Assembly: GCA_025927935.1 (NCBI GenBank)
Contig: JAICKM010000290.1
Location: 1 to 8,209 of the forward strand
Direction of reading: 5' to 3'
From: Chloroflexia bacterium
GTDB lineage: Bacteria > Chloroflexota > Chloroflexia > QHBQ01 > JADMIH01
DNA: 8,209 nucleotides
Numbering within the stretch: position 1 is the first letter of the stretch; each line of letters opens with the position of its first letter. The translations under genes were made by a program, and so were the position numbers. The notes under the pieces were generated by a model. It made no database searches and was not told the origin of the DNA. It was given only the letters and a program-made list of their open reading frames with translations. Below, piece after piece: positions 1-5,679 of the stretch.

Positions 1-62
1 ATATCGCCATGCAGGCGGCCATGGAAAAGGCCAACGCCGAACTCGGCAAAGGCCGGCAGTAA
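1..62 (+). CDS. 3' end of a second copy of the SBP gene (partial, 19 codons plus stop)
   Basis: The frame starting at position 3 (ATC) reads 19 codons to TAA at 60-62. The encoded residues are the same as the last 19 residues of the complete solute-binding protein encoded on the opposite strand at 1577-201. The bases are also identical throughout, as part of the inverted repeat 1-104/159-262. The gene runs left out of the window, so only the C-terminal helix of an ABC importer lipoprotein can be inferred. It converges tail to tail on the - strand copy, with 138 nt between the two stops. Either this is a real inverted duplicate kept identical by recent duplication or gene conversion, or it is a fold-back at an assembly edge. 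The reading frame is certain. Whether a full gene lies to the left is not visible. Confidence 0.6.
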   Translation, partial: IAMQAAMEKANAELGKGRQ

Positions 63-79
63 CCCGGCGGCATGCAGCG

Positions 80-105
80 GGGGGGGGCCACCGTGGGCCG
101 CCCCC
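80..105 (+). terminator. GC-rich hairpin after the partial + strand SBP gene
   Basis: Five G (80-84) pair with five C (101-105). A G·G mismatch (85/100) follows, then GGCC (86-89) pairs with GGCC (96-99) around a 6-nt loop. It lies 17 nt after the stop at 62. There is no T run behind it, so it is a terminator-like or 3'-end-stabilising hairpin rather than a canonical intrinsic terminator. The run of nine G at 79-87 is also a place where sequencing errors are likely. Confidence 0.35.
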
Positions 106-158
106 GGGTGCGTGCGCGCGGCCGGACTAAGAGGCCCGGCGCGTCCCCCACCAAAGGC

Positions 159-183
159 GGGGGGGGCCACGGTGGCCGCCCCC
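159..183 (-). terminator. GC-rich hairpin after the - strand SBP gene
   Basis: Seen on the + strand, five G (159-163) pair with five C (179-183). A G·G mismatch (164/178) and GGCC (165-168) paired with GGCC (174-177) follow, around a 5-nt loop. On the - strand it lies 17 nt behind the stop at 201-203 of the complete SBP gene, followed only by a short T-rich stretch. It sits at the mirror position of the 80-105 hairpin within the inverted repeat. It probably ends or protects the operon transcript. Confidence 0.35.
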
Positions 184-200
184 CGCTGCATGCCGCCGGG

Positions 201-1577
201 TTACTGCCGGCCTTTGCCGAGTTCGGCGTTGGCCTTTTCCATGGCCGCCTGCATGGCGATATCGACGGGGGCCGTGCCGTAGAAGGCCCGCTCCAGTTCT
301 TCGTTCACCACCTTTTCCACGGCGGGCCAGCTTGCGGTGATCGGCACGCGGCGGATGGACGGCACCACGTCCAGATACATGCGGCTGTTGGCCGGCGGCT
401 GGGCCGGGTCGAGGAAGGCGGGCGAGGCGGCCACGCTCTTGCGCGAGGGCACGGTGCGCCCCAGCTTCGCGGCCACCTCCTGCCCGGCTTCGCCCTGCGC
501 GTACTGGATGAAGTCCCAGGCCGCTGCCTTGTTCTTGGAGGCAGCAGCCATGCAGTAGGCGTCGCTGTGCAGGATGGTGGCCTCGGTCTGGTCGCCCGGC
601 AGCGGCGCCACATCCCAGGCGAAGTCCTTGATCGTGCGGAAGGTCGGCGTATCGGCGCGGCTGCCCAGGAACATGCCCAGTTTGCCGTGGATGAAGCGGC
701 TCTCCAGATCCTCGGCCTTGGCTTCGGCCTCGGTCGGCGTCACCCGATAGGTCAGACTGAGATCGACGAAGAAGCGCACCGCCTCCCGTGCGCGCGGATC
801 ATCCAGGGTCAGCTTGGTCGGGTTCTCGGCGTTGTCCACGATGTCGCCGCCGTGCTGCCAGACGAACGGCGCGACGCGGATGAGTTGCGGCTCCACGCCC
901 AGGCCGTGCAGGTCCAGCGCGCCGTCGCCGTCGGTGTCCTTGGTCAACCCCTGCGCGGCTTTGAGGAAGTCGGGCCATTTCCACCCGGCGGCGGGCAGGG
1001 GAATGTTGTACTGCTGGAACAGGGCTTTATTGTAGTAGACGCTCAGGCTCGACACGTTCTGCGGGATACATTGCAGCATGCCGTTGTAGGTGAATGCGCC
1101 GAGCGACTCCGGGTAGTAGTCAGCGGGTTGCAGCGTGGCGCTCTTCTCCATCCAGGCGCCAAGCGGCTCCAGCACGCCTTTGTCGGCGTACTGGCCGTAG
1201 CGCCGGTAGTTCAGCAGGAAGACATCAGGTGCGTTCCCCGCAGTGAGCGCCGACGACAGCCGGGTCATGTACTCAGTCTGCGCCGGGATGTGGTTGATGG
1301 TGACTTTGACGCCGGGATTCGCCGTCTTGTAGCCCTGGACGATAGCCTGGAAGACGGACAGCTCCGCCGGGTCGCCGAAGACCTGGAAGTTGACCGCGCC
1401 CGTGACCGGGGCCGGGCTGGTGGTGGCCGGGCCGGCTGCGGCGCTGGTGGGGGCCGTGGCGGGCGCGAGGGCGACCGGCGTAGCCGTGGGCATGGCCTGG
1501 CCGCCACACGCGGCGGCCAGGAAGAAGAGCGGCAGCACAGCGCCCAGGCTGCGCTGCCTGCGATGAAGTTGCTTCAA
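201..1577 (-). CDS. ABC importer solute-binding lipoprotein, family 1 (sugar type), paralogue A
   Basis: The 458-residue product is a family 1 extracellular solute-binding protein (UgpB/MalE-like), which captures a sugar-type substrate outside the membrane. Residues 1-23 form a basic start plus hydrophobic stretch ending in AAAC, with C24 as the probable lipidated cysteine. Residues 27-60 are an Ala/Thr/Pro spacer, and the binding fold follows from about 62. It has an EF-hand-like loop, DTDGDGALD at 214-222, and cysteines C170 and C342 that are also present in both paralogues. The start is TTG, chosen because AAAGGA lies 9 nt before it and the signal peptide begins there. The gene is last in the - strand cluster, 24 nt behind the close paralogue B and without room for its own promoter. 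Its last 20 codons are repeated in inverted orientation at 1-62. The substrate cannot be told from sequence. Confidence 0.93.
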   Translation of the reverse strand: MKQLHRRQRSLGAVLPLFFLAAACGGQAMPTATPVALAPATAPTSAAAGPATTSPAPVTGAVNFQVFGDPAELSVFQAIVQGYKTANPGVKVTINHIPAQTEYMTRLSSALTAGNAPDVFLLNYRRYGQYADKGVLEPLGAWMEKSATLQPADYYPESLGAFTYNGMLQCIPQNVSSLSVYYNKALFQQYNIPLPAAGWKWPDFLKAAQGLTKDTDGDGALDLHGLGVEPQLIRVAPFVWQHGGDIVDNAENPTKLTLDDPRAREAVRFFVDLSLTYRVTPTEAEAKAEDLESRFIHGKLGMFLGSRADTPTFRTIKDFAWDVAPLPGDQTEATILHSDAYCMAAASKNKAAAWDFIQYAQGEAGQEVAAKLGRTVPSRKSVAASPAFLDPAQPPANSRMYLDVVPSIRRVPITASWPAVEKVVNEELERAFYGTAPVDIAMQAAMEKANAELGKGRQ

Positions 1578-1601
1578 CTGTAGAGATCCTTTCGCGGTTG
1601 G

Positions 1602-2936
1602 CTACTTTGGATCCCTGGCGAAGTCCACTGCGGCTTTTTGGACCGCCGCCTGAATGGCGATATCGATGGGCACGTTGCCGTAGAAGGCGCGCTCCAGCTC
1701 CTGATCCGTCGCGCTCTCCACCGAGGGCCAGTTAGGCGTGATCGGCAGATGGCGGATAGTCGGGATGGCGTCCAGATACATCTGGTTGTTCGCCGGTAGC
1801 TGGGTCGGGTCGAGGAACACAGGCGAGTTGGCGACCGACTTGAGCGTCGGCACTGCCCGGCCCATTTTGGCGACAATTGTCTGGCCTTCCGTGCCGGTGG
1901 CGTACTGGATGAAGTCCCAGGCCGCCGCCTTATTTTTCGAGGCGGAGGGTACGCAATACGCTTCACTTTGCAGGATCGACGCCTGGGTTTCATCGGCGGG
2001 GATGGGCGCCACGTCCCAGGTGAAGCGCTTAACGGTGCGGAACATGGCCGTATCGGCGCGGGCGCCCAGGAACATGCCCAGCTTGCCGTTCAGCCAGCGG
2101 GTTTCCAGTTCCTCGGCCTGGTTCTCGGCCTCCGTCGGCGTCACGCGATAGGTCATGCTGAGATCGACGAAACGCGCGATCACTTCACGCACCAGTGGTT
2201 CGTCCAGGGTCAGTTTGGTCGGGTGTAGCGGGTCGTCCACGAGGTCCTGACCGTGCGCCCAGATGAACGGGGCGAGCCGGTTCAATTGCGGATCGAGGCC
2301 GACGCCATAGAGATCGATGGTGCCGTTGGCGTCCAGGTCCTTGGTCAGGGCCTGGGCCGTCTTGAGGAAGTCCGGCCATTTCCAACCGGCCTTCGGCAAG
2401 GGCACATTGTATTTCTGGAACAGGTCTTTGTTGTAATACACGGTCAGGCTGGAGATGTTCAGCGGCATGCATTGCAGCGTGCCGTTGTAGGTGTAGACAT
2501 CCAGCGCCTGGGTGTAGAAGTCGGTGGCTTTGAGCGTCTGGCTCTTGTCCAGCCAGGTGCCCAGCGGCTCCAGCACGCCGCGCGAAGCGAACTGCCCGTA
2601 GCGGTTATAGCTGAGCAGGAACACATCGGGCGGGTTGCCCGCCGTGAACGCCGCGGAAAGCCGGGTCATATAATCATTCTGGTCGGGAATGAGGTTGATC
2701 TTCACCGAGACGTTCGGGTGCGACGCGCCATAGGCGGATGCCACCGCCTGAAAGGGCGCGGCTTCGGCGGGTTCGCCGAACACCTGGAAGCTGATCGTGC
2801 CGCTCGCGCTACCGTCGCCGGACGCCGCCCCTCCTATCGGAGAAGGCGCGGCTATATCGCCGCAGGCGGTCATAGCGACAAGTAGCAGTAGCAGGATGCT
2901 GCCCAGGCAGCGTCTCCGCCAGGTGAGAGAATTCAA
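1602..2936 (-). CDS. ABC importer solute-binding lipoprotein, family 1 (sugar type), paralogue B
   Basis: The 444-residue family 1 solute-binding protein has a signal peptide at 1-24, ending MTAC with lipid cysteine C25, a short spacer (27-45), and the binding fold from about 48. It aligns with paralogue A along its whole length without large gaps. By eye well over half of the residues match, including the GWKWPDF and WDVAP segments and the end motif ELERAFYG. It keeps a calcium-loop-like D-x-D-x-N-G-x-x-D at 200-208 and cysteines C156 and C328. Its start is also TTG, with AAAGGA 8 nt upstream. An ATG two bases before that TTG lies in another frame and stops after three codons. It sits between the small exported protein (92-nt gap containing hairpins) and paralogue A (24-nt gap). 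It most likely serves the upstream permease pair. Confidence 0.93.
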   Translation of the reverse strand: MNSLTWRRRCLGSILLLLLVAMTACGDIAAPSPIGGAASGDGSASGTISFQVFGEPAEAAPFQAVASAYGASHPNVSVKINLIPDQNDYMTRLSAAFTAGNPPDVFLLSYNRYGQFASRGVLEPLGTWLDKSQTLKATDFYTQALDVYTYNGTLQCMPLNISSLTVYYNKDLFQKYNVPLPKAGWKWPDFLKTAQALTKDLDANGTIDLYGVGLDPQLNRLAPFIWAHGQDLVDDPLHPTKLTLDEPLVREVIARFVDLSMTYRVTPTEAENQAEELETRWLNGKLGMFLGARADTAMFRTVKRFTWDVAPIPADETQASILQSEAYCVPSASKNKAAAWDFIQYATGTEGQTIVAKMGRAVPTLKSVANSPVFLDPTQLPANNQMYLDAIPTIRHLPITPNWPSVESATDQELERAFYGNVPIDIAIQAAVQKAAVDFARDPK

Positions 2937-2969
2937 CGAAACATTCCTTTCTATCGGGTGCGCGATGGG

Positions 2970-3029
2970 GCCGCGGGAATATGCAGCGCATTGCCGGGAC
3001 GTTCCGCGGCATTGAGCACGGTGCGGAAC
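2970..3029 (-). promoter_or_regulatory. Intercistronic hairpins ahead of the tandem SBP genes
   Basis: Two alternative 7-bp stems share bases: 3001-3007 with 3023-3029 (15-nt loop), and 2970-2976 with 3004-3010 (27-nt loop). The first overlaps the stop codon of the small gene at 3029-3031. Such stem-loops between permease and binding-protein cistrons often protect or cut mRNA, so that the binding protein is made in excess. That role is inferred here, since only the complementarity is seen. No convincing promoter was found between 2937 and 3028. Confidence 0.35.
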
Positions 3030-3319
3030 TAGGCGCCGCGCGGGACAGGCCCCGGCGGGGTGAGATCAATGGAATCGCTGGTCGGGGTACGGGGCGCGAT
3101 CTGCGGCCGGCGGGGCCTGGCTAGCGACGCGCTCGCCGCCAGATGGGCAATCGGGTCGTCGTCCGAGGCAAAGAGGCCGCCGGGATCCCCGCTGTCGGTT
3201 TGCAGCGCGGCAATATCGGCTATCGGTGCGGACCACGCACGCCCGTCCGGCACGATCTGGGCCAGGACGGCGAACAGCAGCAATCCGCACAGCAGGGCCA
3301 GCGTGGCTATTGGACGCAT
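3029..3319 (-). CDS. Small exported protein of unknown function
   Basis: The 96-residue reading frame starts with ATG immediately after the TAG of the malG-like gene (TAG at 3322-3320, ATG at 3319-3317) and in the same frame. GGTGGGG at the end of malG could serve as ribosome binding site. Residues 1-20 are a short basic start plus a strongly hydrophobic stretch, and AWSA at 28-31 is a plausible signal peptidase site, so export is likely. The remainder is rich in Pro, Asp, Ser and Ala and looks disordered. It contains the segment ASDDDPIAH and a Pro-rich end. I recognise no family. The position between permease and SBP genes suggests an accessory role in the importer, but it could also be a spurious ORF or a decayed malG tail. 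The convincing signal peptide is the main support. Confidence 0.5.
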   Translation of the reverse strand: MRPIATLALLCGLLLFAVLAQIVPDGRAWSAPIADIAALQTDSGDPGGLFASDDDPIAHLAASASLARPRRPQIAPRTPTSDSIDLTPPGPVPRGA

Positions 3320-4210
3320 CTAGCGGCCCCACCAGCCCTGGGTGCGGTCTTCCTGGAAGAAGAACCGCTGGGCCGCGATGAACAGGATCAACATCGGCAA
3401 GGTCAGCACCACCGCGCCGGCCATCATCAGCGGCCAGTTGGTGCGGTTCACCTGCTGCAACGCCTGGATACCCACGGGCAGAGTATAATACGCCTGGTTA
3501 TTCACATACAGCAGCGGGCTGATGAAATCGCTCCAGTAAAAGACCATGCTCAGGATGGCGACCGCGCCGATGGCGGGGCGGACCAGCGGCAACGCCACCG
3601 ACCACCAGATGCGCCAGGCGCCCGCGCCGTCGAGGCGGGCCTGCTCGAAGATCTCGCCCGGCACGCGGCCAAAGGCCCAGCCAAAGAGCAAGACGTAGAG
3701 CGGGCTGGTGCCCATGATCGCCGGGGCGATCAGCGCCAGCGGCGTATCGAGGATGCCGATCCACTTGTAGACCAGGAAGCGCGTGATCCAGATCGCCATG
3801 GCCGGGACGAGCAGCGCCGCGACCGAAACGGCGGTCAGCCAGCCGCGCGGGCGGGGCGGCAACTGGGCCAGCGCGAACCCGGCGGCGGACGCCGTGAGCA
3901 GCGTCAGCGGCACGGCCACGACGACCACCCCAATCGAGTTGCCCAGGAAGCGTCCCAGTTCCAGAATCTGGAAGATGTAGGGATAATTGTCCAGGGTGAT
4001 GACGGGTGGAATCCACTCGAAGCGCGTGGCCGGCGGCAGACCGATGGGCCGCAGCGAGGTGCTGATCATCCAGACCAGCGGCACAACAAAGAGCATTCCC
4101 ACCAGGGTCGCCAGTGCGTAATTCATCGGCGCCCACCAGGCGCGCTCCCAGCCGGTCGGCAGAGCCGGCGTCATGTCGCGGGGCAGATCTTCGATGGCGT
4201 CGTCAAGCAT
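3320..4210 (-). CDS. ABC sugar-type importer permease, MalG/UgpE family
   Basis: This is an inner-membrane channel subunit of 296 residues, a normal length for the family. Hydrophobic segments lie at about 31-50, 91-115, 124-146, 152-180, 211-227 and 259-281, giving the usual six helices. The cytoplasmic EAA loop that docks on the ATPase is at 189-212: E189-Q-A, D194-G195, P208 and P212. The sequence TSLRP at 51-55 after helix 1 is typical of MalG-type proteins. Its ATG overlaps the end of the malF-like gene by 8 nt (4203-4210), which implies translational coupling and an obligate heterodimer. GGGGGATG upstream can act as ribosome binding site. No ATPase gene is adjacent, so a shared MsmK/UgpC-type ATPase encoded elsewhere is likely. 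Confidence 0.95.
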   Translation of the reverse strand: MLDDAIEDLPRDMTPALPTGWERAWWAPMNYALATLVGMLFVVPLVWMISTSLRPIGLPPATRFEWIPPVITLDNYPYIFQILELGRFLGNSIGVVVVAVPLTLLTASAAGFALAQLPPRPRGWLTAVSVAALLVPAMAIWITRFLVYKWIGILDTPLALIAPAIMGTSPLYVLLFGWAFGRVPGEIFEQARLDGAGAWRIWWSVALPLVRPAIGAVAILSMVFYWSDFISPLLYVNNQAYYTLPVGIQALQQVNRTNWPLMMAGAVVLTLPMLILFIAAQRFFFQEDRTQGWWGR

Positions 4211-5114
4211 ATTGCATCCCCCGCCAGCGCCGCGCGACCCAGAATTGCAGCGCGATAATCAGGGCCGTGATGATGTACAGCACCCAGGTCATGGCCGCGC
4301 CATAGCCGAAGCGTTGGAACTCGGTGATATTCACGTAGATCCAGTAGGGCAAATAGGTGGTCGCGTAATACGGCCCGCCCTTGGTGACAATAACCGCGGC
4401 GACAAAGCTGGCCTGGAAGATAAAGATGGTGTCGCGCAGGCTGAGCAGCAGCAGCGAGGGCGCCAGGTGCGGCAAGGTGATGTGGCGCACCTGCTGGTCG
4501 CCCGCCGCGCCGTCCAGCGCCGCCGCTTCGTATAGCTCGGTCGGGATCTCGTTCAGCGACGCCAGCAGCAGCACGAAGCCCTCGCCGATGGTGAACAGCA
4601 GCATGATAATGACGGCGGCCTGCGCCGCGCGGGGGTCGGTGAGCCAGATACCCGGCAGCGCCCCCGCAGTGAACTCGTTCTCGGTTCCCCCCTTGAAGAT
4701 ATAGGAGAGGTTGTTGAGCGGGCCGAACAGGGGGTTGAAGATATAGAGCCAGACCAGCGCGTAGGCCACGTCGGGGATGATCGTGGGCAGGTAGGCCAGG
4801 CCGCGAAACACGGTAAAGCCTCGCTTCCGCCCGCGCAGCAGCAGGGCCAGGCCCAGCGCGCCCAGTACCCGCAACGGGACGGCGATCACGACCAGCCAGA
4901 GCGAGGCGGTCAATCCGTTGCGGAACTGCGGATCGGCCAGGATCTTGCCGAAGTTGTCCAGGCCGACGAAACGCGGCGGGCTGAGCGCATCGTACTCGGT
5001 GAAGGCGATAGGCGCGGCCAGCAGCGTGGGGATGATCACCAGCACCAGTAGCCCCAGCAAGTAGGGCGCCAGCAGCACCAGAAGTTGGCGATGATAGACC
5101 GAGAGACGCAGCAT
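4203..5114 (-). CDS. ABC sugar-type importer permease, MalF/UgpA family
   Basis: This 303-residue membrane subunit is the partner of the MalG-type permease. It begins with a short cytoplasmic piece, then helix 1 (about 11-33) with the APYLLGLLVL pattern, the family segment FVGLDNFGKIL (49-59), and further helices at about 70-93, 107-126, 165-186, 224-243 and 271-293. The EAA loop for ATPase contact is at 193-219, with E196-A-A, D201-G202, P215 and P219. The start must be at or after 5114, because an in-frame TAA lies at 5123-5121. The best Shine-Dalgarno (AAGGAG, 5142-5137) fits an upstream three-codon frame better than this ATG, for which only AAGG at 4 nt is available. It is the first gene of the - strand cluster and overlaps the next by 8 nt. 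Confidence 0.95.
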   Translation of the reverse strand: MLRLSVYHRQLLVLLAPYLLGLLVLVIIPTLLAAPIAFTEYDALSPPRFVGLDNFGKILADPQFRNGLTASLWLVVIAVPLRVLGALGLALLLRGRKRGFTVFRGLAYLPTIIPDVAYALVWLYIFNPLFGPLNNLSYIFKGGTENEFTAGALPGIWLTDPRAAQAAVIIMLLFTIGEGFVLLLASLNEIPTELYEAAALDGAAGDQQVRHITLPHLAPSLLLLSLRDTIFIFQASFVAAVIVTKGGPYYATTYLPYWIYVNITEFQRFGYGAAMTWVLYIITALIIALQFWVARRWRGMQYA

Positions 5115-5120
5115 AGTGCC

Positions 5121-5142
5121 TTATGATAGCATATCACTCCTT
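5121..5142 (-). promoter_or_regulatory. SD motif and three-codon upstream frame before the malF-like gene
   Basis: AAGGAG (5142-5137) is followed after 4 nt by ATG-CTA-TCA-TAA (5132-5121). This frame is in phase with the malF-like gene, and only TAA-GGC-ACT separates its last sense codon from the gene's ATG. It could be a minimal leader frame with termination-reinitiation, a relic start, or a chance match if the promoter overlapping it is the one in use. Confidence 0.3.
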
Positions 5143-5152
5143 ATAGAATCAA
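5123..5152 (-). promoter_or_regulatory. Candidate promoter of the permease-SBP operon
   Basis: On the - strand TTGATT (5152-5147) and TATCAT (5128-5123) are 18 nt apart, with TG one base before the -10 (TGCTATCAT). Spacing and extended -10 are the same as in the strong promoter of the divergent SBP gene. If used, transcription would begin within a few bases of the malF-like ATG at 5114, giving a leaderless or almost leaderless mRNA. In that case the SD-like AAGGAG at 5142-5137 would not be transcribed. Confidence 0.4.
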
Positions 5153-5340
5153 GGCAGATCCCGCCGTCCCCGGAACGTAGCATCGCCCCACCGAGGGCCG
5201 ACCGGATCCAACCGCATATCGCCAGGGTTTGCCCTCGCCGGGACACACCTGCGTGTCGCCCTGGCGGTCCGTGTGTTCTGTGGCAGATCGCGCCAACCGA
5301 CCCGGTTTATGTCCCGGAAGCGGGGCGCCCAATCTCGATT
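5153..5340. other. GC-rich intergenic block with nested complementarity, no gene seen
   Basis: Between the two divergent promoters lies a block without a credible coding frame. An 8-bp stem joins 5220-5227 to 5259-5266, with an inner 5-bp stem 5242-5246/5253-5257 (6-nt loop). CGAGGGC (5192-5198) can pair with GCCCTCG (5231-5237) inside that hairpin, and CCGGGAC (5238-5244) with GTCCCGG (5311-5317). At this GC content 7-bp matches are expected by chance, so this is described and not claimed as an RNA gene. Confidence 0.35.
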
Positions 5341-5516
5341 TCATTCTAATGCAACAGAAGTTGTGTAAGCACTCAACACCCGTGAGAGAATGTTCCTTTC
5401 CCAACAGAATATTCTTTCACCTCTTTAAATGATATGAGAATAACTATCCACATTCTGTTTGATCGTTTGTGGAACACCGAGAGAGCAGGTTGGTTCATTA
5501 ATCAGACGGATAGTAC
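5341..5516. promoter_or_regulatory. AT-rich upstream region with repeated AGAAT/ATTCT half-sites
   Basis: Base composition switches to AT-rich just upstream of the third SBP promoter. The pentamer AGAAT or its complement occurs at 5343-5347, 5387-5391, 5406-5410 joined to 5411-5415 as the perfect palindrome AGAATATTCT, 5437-5441 and 5452-5456. The last two form an inverted pair with a 10-nt gap. This could be an operator region for the divergent transport genes. No matching regulator gene is in the window. Confidence 0.3.
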
Positions 5517-5546
5517 TTGACAGCGTGAACTTATCCCTGCTATAAT
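5517..5546 (+). promoter_or_regulatory. Sigma-70-type promoter of the third SBP gene, perfect consensus boxes
   Basis: TTGACA (5517-5522) and TATAAT (5541-5546) are separated by 18 nt, and TG at 5538-5539 completes an extended -10. Transcription should start near 5552-5554, leaving a leader of about 127 nt to the ATG at 5680. Both hexamers match consensus exactly in a GC-rich genome, so this should be a strong basal promoter that needs repression or post-transcriptional control if it is regulated. Confidence 0.85.
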
Positions 5547-5552
5547 ATGCGC

Positions 5553-5679
5553 ACTCAGGGATGGAATCACCCGTAACTTTTCTCTAACCTCCACAAACTG
5601 AAGATCCACTCGTTTTCTATCCCTCCGTTTATCGCTTTCACCTGTTTGTTCGCGTTAATAGAGAGGGACCCACATACCG
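5553..5679 (+). promoter_or_regulatory. Leader of the third SBP mRNA with two mutually exclusive pairings
   Basis: A 10-bp helix can form between 5557-5566 (AGGGATGGAA) and 5615-5624 (TTCTATCCCT), with one G·U pair and a 48-nt loop. The bases 5620-5625 (TCCCTC) can instead pair with the SD region GAGGGA (5663-5668). The two pairings exclude each other, which is the layout of a translational switch. It matches no riboswitch class that I recognise, and the second helix is only 6 bp. Confidence 0.3.

Larger units (their letters stand above)
1..262. repeat. Near-perfect inverted repeat, arms 1-104 and 159-262
   Basis: Base n pairs with base 263-n. Pairing is perfect over 1-84 against 179-262, then shows mismatches at 85, 97 and 100 within the hairpin region. 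It ends at about 104/159, leaving a 54-nt unpaired centre (105-158). The arms contain the identical last codons of two convergent SBP genes, 16-17 nt of identical spacer, and a GC-rich hairpin each. The left arm reaches the first base of the window, so the repeat may extend further left. The scattered mismatches and the unrelated centre differ from a simple replication fold-back chimera, in which arms usually match right up to the junction. Confidence 0.92.

Noticed and set aside
72..1583. Long + strand open frame (503 codons) opposite SBP paralogue A
   Set aside because: It lies antisense to a clear family 1 binding protein with signal peptide and SD. Its Arg/Gly/His-rich product has no recognisable fold and it runs through the inverted-repeat hairpins.
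3143..4258. Long + strand open frame (371 codons) opposite the malG-like gene
   Set aside because: It is a GC-rich antisense frame with very high Arg, Gln, His and Asp content, opposite an unmistakable permease.
5116..5404. Overlapping short frames on both strands in the divergent intergenic region (77 and 87 codons)
   Set aside because: They have no SD worth naming, unusual composition and no domain. The - strand frame starts with TTG and both overlap promoter elements.
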